Assembly (NCBI RefSeq): GCF_029633965.1
Contig: NZ_CP091277.1
Span: forward strand, 1,175,940-1,239,939
Length of the DNA stretch: 64,000 bases
Direction of reading: 5' to 3'
From: Methanogenium sp. S4BF
Lineage (GTDB): Archaea > Halobacteriota > Methanomicrobia > Methanomicrobiales > Methanomicrobiaceae
Below the pieces are notes generated by a model. The model searched no databases. It saw only the letters and a program-made list of their open reading frames with translations, and was not told the origin of the DNA. Positions 54,501 to 61,400 of this stretch are shown one piece after another; position 1 is the first letter of the stretch; every line of letters begins with the position of its first letter. Made by a program: the position numbers and the translations under genes.

Positions 54501-55491
54501 TAGCGGAACAATTCGTAATATCTCCGAGGTTATACCCCACAAGACCGCCGTTATTCATCACACCGGCCACTGTTCCTGCCGCATAACAGCCGGAAACTGA
54601 ACTCCCGGCATCATTCAGGCCGACAAGCACACCGACATGGTTGTTCCCCCGAACACCGCCTTCGGTTGTCTCGATTGAAACACCGGCAATCACGGCACCG
54701 GAACCGGCCTGTCCAAAGAGACCGACGGCATCGACCCCGCTCTGTGCGAGCGTGAGGTTGCTGATGGTGTATCCACCCCCGTCGAAATTGCCGGTAAAGG
54801 GAATCGTGCTGTTGCCGATGGGTGCTGAGGGCTGACCGGACGCAAGAGTGATGTCACTGCCCACGGCAAAGTGCTTCCCGGTCCAGTCCTCCGGGACAGA
54901 CACGAGTTCCTCGATATCCGCACTCGAGGTTATTCGGTAGGGGCTTGCTGCGGTACCGTTCCCGCCGCTGTATCTGGAGAATGCAAAGAGCACGTCTTCT
55001 GTTTCACCGGACGAGAGCGTGACAGTCCGGGAGAGGGGGGCCAGACCGGTGCGTTCTACCGTAATGTTGTAGGTGCCGGTATTGATGTCACTGAGCGTCG
55101 TATTTGTGACGCCGCTCACACTGCCGTTCAGGTAGATGGTCGCCCCTGCAGGTGTCGAATTGATCCGGAGATCCCCGGTCCGGTGCACGAGGCTGAAGGT
55201 TACGACTGTTGTTTCATCGGTCGTGACGGTGACGGACTCATTTGCGGCAGTCTCGTAATCCGCCTTCACAACAGTAACATTGTAGGTACCGGTATCGATA
55301 TTGCTCAGGGTTGCATTGGTGACACCGCTCGCAGTGCCGTTCAGGTAGATGGCGGCTCCCGCGGGCGAGGAGTTGATCTGCAGACCGCCGGTCTGGTGGA
55401 CAAGGTCGAAGGTTACGACTGTTGTTTCATCGGTCGTGACGGTGACGGACTCATTAATCGCCGTCTCATAATCGTCCAGCACCACCGTCAC
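42565..55491 (-). CDS. Giant PEGA-repeat surface protein, downstream frame
   Basis: 4308 codons, opening in the middle of a PEGA domain (TVVLDDYETA), so it is not an independent gene start. GTG 55491 overlaps the TGA of the upstream frame as GTGA. Order: PEGA units (to about 55020), a GLUG module (about 54975-53885), PEGA units (to 53030), 33 almost identical 71-residue PEGA repeats (53022-45990), two divergent repeats, PKD (about 45540-45310), two cohesin-like domains (about 45300-44480), an unknown domain (to 43810), two PKD domains (about 43790-43310), a Thr/Pro linker, one more domain, then a C-terminal helix IWLWGILIAALAVVGYLAI and RRRKEE. It is a membrane-anchored, probably N-glycosylated stalk. 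It may be translated by frameshift from 55488-63008. Confidence 0.9.
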   Translation of the reverse strand: MTVVLDDYETAINESVTVTTDETTVVTFDLVHQTGGLQINSSPAGAAIYLNGTASGVTNATLSNIDTGTYNVTVVKADYETAANESVTVTTDETTVVTFSLVHRTGDLRINSTPAGATIYLNGSVSGVTNTTLSDINTGTYNITVERTGLAPLSRTVTLSSGETEDVLFAFSRYSGGNGTAASPYRITSSADIEELVSVPEDWTGKHFAVGSDITLASGQPSAPIGNSTIPFTGNFDGGGYTISNLTLAQSGVDAVGLFGQAGSGAVIAGVSIETTEGGVRGNNHVGVLVGLNDAGSSVSGCYAAGTVAGVMNNGGLVGYNLGDITNCSATTGVTGTDKHAGGLVGQNCGSISGSYATGDVYAPHYANGGLVGWNNDGDIANCYATGNASGDIDDVGGLVGTNENAGTIVNCYATGNASAANVHAGGLVGLNRRSATITNSYATGTAIAVNGNDGGFLGFNDAASFTNCYRHTNGDSGLGTLVTDTTQFRDIAFLTGAEDNGLNWSAGIISTSADSTKIWRVFTHKSQYPIFQWQPYSTGTLAVTSAPAGGSIILNGVDPVQVTNATFPDMPEGVYNVTVVLDGYQTGVNESVTVTDNETTSVFFDLMRQTGGLQINSSPAGANIYLDGVLNASVTNATLSGLDTGTYNVTVVLEDYETVVNDSVTVLYNETTLVSFDLVHQTGGLQINSSPAGAGIYLDGVLNASVTNATLSDLDTGIYNVTLVLDDFETAVNDSVTVSNNATTLVSFDLVHQTGGMQINSSPAGAGIYLDGVLNASVTNATLSDLDTGIYNVTVAMSGYDSETQNVTVSSNQTETVSFTLVRQVGTLQINSTPSGAAIYLNGTATGDFTNVSLADQPVGTYNVTVELDGYDPATEVATVTKDSTEDVSFTLVQQVGTLQVNSTPTNASIWLNGDATGELTNFTFADKPVGEYNVTVVKDGYDTQTETVTLTKDATEVVDFTLVQQVGTLQVNSTPTNASIYLNDVATGELTNFTFDNKPVGEYNVTVVKDGYDTQTETVTLTKDATELVDFTLVQQVGTLQVNSTPTNASIYLNEVATGEFTNFTFTDKPVGEYNVTVVKDGYDTQTETVTLAKDATESVSFTLVQQVGTLQVNSTPTNASIYLNDVATGEFTNFTFDNKPVGEYNVTVARDGYDSQTETVTLTKDATEYVSFTLVQQVGTLQVNSTPTNASIYLNDVATGEFTNFTFTDKPVGEYNVTVVRDGYDTQTETVTLTKDSTELVDFTLVQQVGTLQVNSTPTNASIYLNGDATGELTNFTFANKPVGEYNVTVVRDGYDTQTETVTLTKDASELVAFTLVQQVGILQVNSTPTNASIYLNGDATGEFTNFTFANKPVGEYNVTVVRDGYDTQTETVTLTKDATEVVDFTLVQQVGTLQVNSTPTNASIWLNDVVTGELTNFTFADKPVGEYNVTVVKDGYDSQTETVTLTKDASELVAFTLVQQVGTLQVNSTPTNASIWLNDVATGELTNFTFANKPVGEYNVTVVKDGYDSQTETVTLTKDASELVAFTLVQQVGTLQVNSTPTNASIYLNGDATGELTNFTFADKPVGEYNVTVVKDGYDTQTKTVTLAKDASELVAFTLVQQVGTLQVNSTPTNASIYLNDVATGELTNFTFTDKPVGEYNVTVVKDGYDPQTETVTMTKGASELVSFTLVQQVGTLQVNSMPTNASIYLNEVATGEFTNFTFADKPVGEYNVTVVKDGYDTQTETVTLTKDSTELVSFTLVQQVGTLQVNSTPTNASIWLNEVATGELTNFTFADEPVGEYNVTVVKDGYDSQTETVTLTKDATEVVDFTLVQQVGTLQVNSTPTNASIWLNDVVTGDLTNFTFTDKPVGEYNVTVVKDGYDPQTETVTLTKDGSELVAFTLVQQVGTLQVNSTPTNASIYLNDVATGEFTNFTFDNKPVGEYNVTVVKDGYDPQTETVTMTKGASELVSFTLVQQVGTLQVNSTPTNASIWLNEVATGEFTNFTFADKPVGEYNVTVVKDGYDTQTETVTLAKDATESVSFTLVQQVGTLQVNSTPTNASIYLNDVATGEFTNFTFDNKPVGEYNVTVVRDGYDTQTETVTLTKDSTELVSFTLVQQVGTLQVNSTPTNASIYLNDVATGELTNFTFDNKPVGEYNVTVVKDGYDPQTETVTLTKDSTELVDFTLVQQVGTLQVNSTPTNASIYLNDVATGEFTNFTFTGKPVGEYNVTVVKNGYDSQTGTVTLTKGATELVAFTLVQQVGTLQVNSTPTNASIYLNDVATGELTNFTFTSKPVGEYNVTVVKDGYDSQTGTVTLTKGATELVAFTLVQQVGTLQVNSTPTNASIWLNDVATGEFTNFTFADQPVGEYNVTVVKDGYDSQTETVTLTKDGSELVAFTLVQQVGTLQVNSTPTNASIWLNDVATGEFTNFTFADQPVGEYNVTVVKDGYDSQTETVTLTKDASELVAFTLVQQVGTLQVNSTPTNASIYLNEVATGELTNFTFTDQPVGEYNVTVVKDGYDPQTETVTLTKDATELVDFTLIGQTGTLQVNSTPAGASIYLNDVATGEFTNFSFANKPVGEYNVTVVKDGYDPQTETVTLTKDATDYVSFTLVQQVGTLQVNSTPTNASIYLNDVSTGELTNFTFADKPVGEYNVTVVKNGYDTQTKTVTLTKDATELVDFTLVGQTGTLQVNSTPAGASIYLNDVATGEFTNFSFANKPVGEYNVTVVKDGYDPQTETVTLTKDATDYVSFTLVQQVGTLQVNSTPTNASIYLNDVSTGELTNFTFADKPVGEYNVTVVKNGYDTQTKTVTLTKDATELVDFTLVGQTGTLQVNSTPTNASIYLNGDATGELTNFTFTDKPVGEYNVTVVKNGYDTQTETVTLTKGATELVDFTLIGQTGTLQVNSTPTNASIYLNGDATGKLTNFTFDNKPVGEYNVTVVKDGYDSQTETVTLTKDATEVVDFTLVQQVGTLQVNSTPTNASIYLNGDATGEFTNFIFADKPVGEYNVTVVKDGYDTQTETVTLTKDATELVDFTLIGQTGTLQVNSTPAGASIYLNNVATGELTNFTFDTKPVGEYNVTVVRAGYDTASQIVTVTPDETELVSFVLTSQTGTLQVNSMPSGARISLNGTATGELTNFTFTDQPVGTYNVTVEKDGYAPATGIATVTTGTIETVEFTLVSHPGSIRVSSSPANATIWLDGENTGRLTNTTLTGIAAGIHTVTIEKSGYIRPTNRSVTVVPDEESDVFFALSQESGAIHVTSSPDDAWIWLDGCNTTVLTNSTLPDIPVGSHTVAVEKSGYNPTPVRTIQVTADATAEAAFTLTPVGTAPVGSFTAAPLTGDAPLQVTFTDTSTGGPETWNWSFGDGTTSAEQNPVHSYTEEGTYTVSLTVGNEYGTNTRTREDYICVSSTPAVTLIAPEGRLPANESAGFLVSATGLDNVTNLTFTIAYDPSLITVESAAPAPLTGGAAFGATIDNTGGFVAIVITDDAGITFEGAAAVANITFRSAPEIEGLRQTAPLSIMDAFVYAIDHTCPVVREDGAIAVEARTAVDAPSGALPVESSKYLTITAAGLNGVTNLSFIMEFNRTVVTVTDIRANATIPGLIISSDVRNENGWLQVSAAAPDAITSEEAVSLIDMQVHSNGLPCERELRLVNPQWTRTNTTYRFDDMRPGYITITPVATALNDTLPATVANMTFDDVTQHVSINITENRNATITNGNTTILVRNPGIDITIRTTGLQNISSEWTGNCTGASIGNITNAVNLSGDVGAVTTGISANISGSLSGLTNPDTRLDVTITRGAVNETMGRLFQLGVLGDMGAELEEVAYTMEINKSAFGGINVSDAIIVMSASAAYVDAWGGADNFTVLSLSHEGVVSHLETTYTYADGIYTFTALSPDGFSFKALVAFALNEGPAAKFSATPVEGPAPLMVQFYDYSDGYPETWAWNFGDGTTSTEQNPVHTYAAAGVYDVALTITNPVGTDTAEEAGYITVTNPMTVDFSASQNTGYAPLTVTFTDRTTSSPTAWLWDFGDGATSTKQHPVHTYERAGAYAVSLTATNAYGSITEEKVRFVIVTIHTDGGDSDDPTPFVTPTPTPTPLSTPVATTARPTPTAAVTVNPTPAVAPTEFIGTARLPAGPDGAVERTVTIWADDLAGYLTIDAGVVARDGSGMLQETIRIVAVPVTSVPSPGDIGHLEHPRALYAFDCSPDGVSFSPAITLTFVLSEDEWERYGNRAEAGWFNSTSGAWERVPGTADANERTITIQVSHFSTWALFAEAAPEVPLPDMTKPPSGSPDGSAIWLWGILIAALAVVGYLAIRRRKEE
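45990..53030 (-). repeat. Array of 33 tandem 213-bp PEGA-encoding repeats
   Basis: Exact 213-bp (71-codon) period with no frame slips. Each unit encodes (V/T)GTLQVNSTPTNASI, LND(V/G)ATGE, TNFTF, KPVGEYNVTV, DGYD-x-QTETVTLTKD and FTLVQQ. Variants (IYLN/IWLN; GDATGE, DVATGE, EVATGE; VQQ/IGQ/VGQ) recur in mixed combinations, a mosaic expected from recombination or gene conversion between units. This is protein-coding repetition, not CRISPR. Confidence 0.95.
47041..47892 (-). repeat. Recent two-unit (426-bp) tandem duplication in the PEGA array
   Basis: The block starting CAGCGTACCCGTCTG at 47041 recurs at 47467, 426 bp (two 213-bp units) later, apparently without differences by eye, while other units differ at many positions. 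Confidence 0.8.
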
Positions 55492-58400
55492 ATTGTGTTC
55501 GATATCGGGGACAATCCCCCCACTGTGGCGTTCGTCTGCACTGACCGGTTCACCCCGTCAATCCATATCCAGCCGTTGGACGGGGTGGAGTTGATCTGCA
55601 GGGTTCCGGTGATGTTCGCAAACGGAGCAATGGTATGCCAGGAGGAGAGGGACTCAAGCCGTGCATAGACATACTTCTCCACCGTGTTCACGCCGTTCGT
55701 GCCGGCGACTTCGCCCCAGGTACTGCCGGTAGTGATGTCCCACATGGAGAGGGAAGATGCATTGAGTCCTGCCACATCGGCATCGGTGTAGCTGACATTC
55801 AAAAGCATCCAGCCCGGTGCGGTGACATTCACAAAGTGGCTGATGTTCGCATAGCCTGTGGGGTCGGCCGGTTGGATGACGGTGGCACCGGCGATCTTCA
55901 TACCGCCGCCGAAGGTGAATGAGACAGAGGTGCTGTCCGTGTCACCCATCGTGAGGTTCGTGAAAATGACACCGGTGCACTCTTCACTTACAGAGAAGTC
56001 ATCCCCGCTCCCGGTATCTGCACTGATATTCGTGAAGACCACATCACTGGAAGACGCAAGATAGCAGCTGCCGCCCTCTGACGAAGCGGTGTTGTCCGTA
56101 TAGGTGACATTGGTGATTTCTGCAAGGGCAGAATTGTAGAACTGAGAACCGCCGCCAAGCTTCCCGGTATTGCGCGTAAAGGTCGTATCCTGTATGTCAG
56201 CAGAGGGAGAACTGATGAAATAGCATCCTCCACCGTTATAATTCGCGGTGTTGTCGGTGTAGGCAGTACCAGATATCTCCGGAGTATCGGATTGTTCAAA
56301 GTAACAGCCTCCGCCATAGTTTGCAGTATTGTTCGTGAAGGTCGCACCCGTCACAACGGCATCATCTGCATCATAGTATGATGCACCGGCGCCAAACGTC
56401 CCGGCGGTGTTGTTTGTAAAGGTCGTGCGGGTCAGGACGGGTGCTGCGGAATTTCGGATATATACCCCTCCACCGCGATATTTCGCCGAATTGTTCGTGA
56501 AGACCACATCTGTCAGAACGGGAGACGGAGAAGTCGTAATTAAAACCGCACCTCCATGTTCTCCTGCCGTGTTGCCGGTAAACGTGGTATCCGTGATGCA
56601 GCTGTCGTCAACATAGGTGATACACACTGCACCGCCGCTGTCATCGGAGCCTTCGGCGGAGACACCATTTCCGGTAAAGACACACCCGGTGATGGTGAGC
56701 CCCTGCAGGTGCGAACCAATCGTTCCCAGTGCCTGAACACCGGCACCGGCACCGGCAAAGGTGTTTCCGGAGATGGTGAGCCCCTGCAGCGTCGCATTGT
56801 CTGCGGTAATGGTGATGGCGGGGGCGGTGTTTGAAGTATTGGTCAGAAGCGGCCGGACCGGTGAGCCATCCCACTGCTTTACTGTTACATTCGGGACGGC
56901 AATCGTGAACCCTCCCTCATAGGTGTGCCCATCCGTCCCCCAGATTTGGATGGTATCGCCGTCTTTTAATACGGGGACATCGGAGACTTCCGAGTAATTT
57001 CCGCCGCCCGCAATGGATGAAACGTTCCAGAGAACCGGTGAGATCAGGGTAATGTCTACTTCTTCGGTAGCTCCCCCGGCAAGGAGAACCGTCTGAGAAT
57101 CTGACAGATACCCCGATTTTGCAACGGTGACGGTGTAAGTTCCTGCCGCCATATCGGTCAGCGTTGCATTGGTCTTGCTCCCGGTGTCAACGCCGTTGAG
57201 GGAAACGGATGCACCTTCCGGTATTGAGTTAACCTGAATCGTTCCTTCCTCATACGACTGCCACTGGAATATCGGGTAATTGTTTTTATAGGTAAATGCT
57301 CTCCAGATCTTTGATGAGTCGGCATCAGTGCTGATGACAGCAGCTGACCAGTTCAGACCAGGGTCAGTGGAAGGATCCACGCCAGGTGTTCCGGTGAGGA
57401 ACGCATAATCCCTGAAGGTAGACAAATCATCGATCGGGGTGCCGGAACCGCCGGCGGTATAACGATAACAGTTGGTTATCGTGCCGGAATTACTCCCAAC
57501 GAGACCTCTGGCATAAGACCTTGCAGCAGCACTGCCAATTGCATAGGAGTTGGTTATCGTGCCGCTATTTGTTCCAACAAGACCGCCGGCATCATCATAT
57601 CTCGTTACAGTCGCATTACCGGTCGCATAGCAATTGGTTATACCACCTGAGCTCTGACCAACAAGACCACCGGCATTATAATTACCTGCAGTAGCAGTAC
57701 CGGTTCCATAACAATTGGTTATGCCACCACTGGAATACCCGACAAGACCACCGGCATACCCGGCACCTTCTGCCGCAGCATTGCCGGTCGCATAACAGGT
57801 GATTATGCTGCTGCCATCGTTCTTACCAACAAGACCGCCGGCAAAACTACTACTGCCAGTAGCGCTACCCGTCGCGTAGCATTTTCTTATCGTGCTGTCG
57901 GATTCTTTCACATATCCAACGAGACCACCGGCATACGATCTTGCACCGGCATTACCTGTTGCAGAACAATTGGTGATGCTGATACTGCCGGTACTGGAAT
58001 AGCCGGCATAGCCAACAAGACCACCGGCATAATCACCACCACTCGCAGTAGCATTACCGGTCGCAGAACAATCGGTGATGGTTGTGTCTCCGGAATAAAT
58101 ATAACCGGCAAGACCACCGGCATAACCATCAGCACCTGCAGTGGCACTACCACTCGCAGAGCAGTTGATTATATTACCATAATTAAAATACCCAACAAGA
58201 CCACCGGCATATTTGGATCCATCGACTCTACCGCTCGCGGAGCAGTTGATTATGCTGCTACCGGAATCAATACGGCCGACAAGACCACCGGCATAATTAC
58301 TACTCGCAGTGACACTGCCCGTCGCGGAGCAGTCCCGTAGCGTGCTGCCGGAATATTGAGCAAAGCCCGCAAGACCACCGGCATAGCTACCTGCACTGAC

Positions 58401-61400
58401 ACTACCCGTCGCAGAACAATTGGTGATGCTGATGCTACCGCCGGAAGTACGGCTGACACGGCCAACAAGACCGCCGGCATACTCTCCACTCGCAGTGACA
58501 TTGCCTGTTGCAGAACAATTGCTGATGGTAGCAGAATAATAAATATAGCCAACAAGACCACCGGCATTCGTACTCGCAGTGGCATTGCCGGTCGCACTAC
58601 ATTCGGTTATACTGCCGGAATAGATATACCCCACAAGACCACCGGCATATCCGGAACTACCGCTTGCACTGACACTGCCGGTCGATGAACAGTTGGTTAC
58701 GCTACCGGAACCTATACGGCCGGCAAGAATACCGACATAATCCTTTCCAAAAACACCGCTATCTCCAGCCTCAACTCCAAGATTCTTAATTTCTCCATCA
58801 GAATCGAGATATCCAAACAGACCGACATAATCAGAGGAGCTCTTATTCATCACGAAATTGCTGATGGTATAACCCTGGCCGTCAAAACTGCCGGTAAACT
58901 TGGTACCCGAACTACCAATCGTCTCAGTTGGACTGTTGACAAGGGCAATGTCATTCGTCAGGATGAAATACGCGCCCCAGTCCCCGGAAATGGTTGACAG
59001 ACCTATTAAATCCTCTTCTGTACTGATCTTGTAAGGATTATCTGAGGTTCCGGTGCCGCCGCTGTACTTTGTTAACGTAAAGTCAAGAGTTTCAGTATCA
59101 CCCGATTCAAGTGTCACAACCGAAAATGCAGGATCGGGCTTATAACCAGCAAGCACAACCGTAACATTATACTCTCCTCCGGAGAGCTGTGAGAGCGTTG
59201 CATTGGTCTCGCTTTCGGTGGCGACACCGTTCAGGGAAATGTCCGCACCGTCAGGCGTTGAGTTTACCCGGATCGTACCGGTGCCAAACGACTGCCACTG
59301 GAAGATCGGGTACTGACCCTTATAGGTAAATGCACGCCAGACCTTTGTCAAATCGGCGCTGGTGCTGATGTTACCCGTAGACCATCCCAGACCGTCGTCA
59401 GGCGTATCCCCGGTGAGGAAATCAATGTCCCTGAACGTCGTTGGATCAGATACATATGTGCCGTTGAAACACCCGCCGCTATTATAGTGCCGGTAACAGT
59501 TGGTGAGGGTGCCGTCCTTATTATACCCGATAAGACCGCCGGTATTACTCCCACCGGCAGTGGCACTCCCGGTTGCATAACTGTTGGTGATGGCGCCCAT
59601 GTTCTCCGCCACAAGACCGCCGGCATAATCATTCCTGGCAGTGGCATTCCCGGTTGCATAACAGTTGGTGATGCTGCCATCAGATCTGATAGACCCGGCA
59701 AGACCGCCGGCACAATCATACCTGGCATTAGCATTCCCGGTTGCATAACAGTTGGTGATGCTGCCATAACTTTGCCCGACGAGACCGCCGGCATATTCAT
59801 CCCCGGCAGTGGCATCCCCGGTTGCAGAACAATTGGTTATACTGGAACTGCCACAAAAGCCAACAAGACCGCCGGCCCAACTAGCCGTGGTAGTGGCATT
59901 CCCCGTTGCAGAACAGTTGGTGAGGGTGCCAGAATTGAAATACCCGACAAGACCACCGGCCCAACTCTCCGTGGCAGTGGCATCCCCGGTTGCATAACAG
60001 TTGGTGAAGGTGCCAGAAAAAACATGCCCAACAAGACCGCCGGCATACTCACTGGCAGTGGCGCTCCCGGTTGCAGAACAGTTGGTGAGGGTGCCACGGC
60101 TTTCTCCAACAAGACCGCCGGCATAATCCCCGGAGGCTGTGGCATTCCCGGTTGCATAACAGTTGGTAAGGATGCCCGTGTTGTAACCGGCAAGGACACC
60201 AACATTGTTTGATCCGGATACACCGGCGTCACTGGCGGTGATTCTGAGATTCGAGATCTCCGCCCCGGAATCAACGTACCCAAAGAACCCGATGTACGAA
60301 CCGAACCAATTAATAATCGTAAATTCGCTGATGGTGTGGCCCTGCCCGTCAAAATTCCCGGTGAATTCCGTGCCGCTGTTCCCGATCGTCGCCGTCGGGC
60401 TTCCGTCAGCGAGGGAGATGTCTGTTGTGACGATGAAATGCTTGTCCCAGTTCCCGGAATCAGTTGAAAGGTAGATGACATCGTCCCGGGTGCTGATCTG
60501 GTAGGGATTTGCCGCCGTGCCGTTTCCCCCGCTGTACAGCTGGACAAGGGTAAATGCAGCGGTTTCGGTCTCACCGCTCGAGAGGGTCACGGTCCTGAAT
60601 CCGGGTGAGGGAATATAGCCGTCACGTTCAACGGTCACGTTGTAGGTGCCTGGCAGATAATTGCTGAAGGTGGCGTTGGTGTAATTGCCAGTGCTGCTGC
60701 CATTAATGGAGATCAGGGCACCCGCCGGAGTGGAGTTGACCTGCAGCGTCCCGACCTGTTGGACGAGGATGAAGTTGACGGATGCCGTTGCATCACCGGT
60801 AAGGGTAATGCTCTGATATCCGGTATCGTATCCGGATTTTGCTGCGGAAATATTGTATGTCCCCGCAGGAATCGCAGAGAGTGTTGCATTGGTCTCGCTC
60901 CCGGTGGCGACGCCGTTCAGGGAAATGTTTGCACCGGCAGGCGTTGAGTTTACCTGGATTGTTCCGGTGCCAAACGACTGCCACTGGAAGATCGGATACT
61001 GGCTCTTGTAGGTAAATGCCCGCCAGACCTTTGTCGAATCGGCGCTGGTGCTGATGATACCTGCAGACCATTTCAGACCGTTGTTGAGTTCATCTCCGGT
61101 GAGGAACGCAGTGTCCCTGAGCGTCATAAGGTCGGGAACATATGTGCCCCGGGAATTATCGCCACCGTTATAGTGCCGATAACAGTTTGTGATGGTGCCA
61201 GTATTTGAACCAACAAGACCACCGGCCAAACTAGTCCCAACAGTTGCATTCCCGGTTGCATAACAGTTTGTGATAGTTCCTCCGTTGTTATACCCGACAA
61301 GACCGCCGGCAAATCTAACCCCCGCATTTGCATTCCCGGTTGCATAACAGTTTGTGATAGTTCCTCCGTTGTTATACCCGACAAGACCACCGGCAAGATT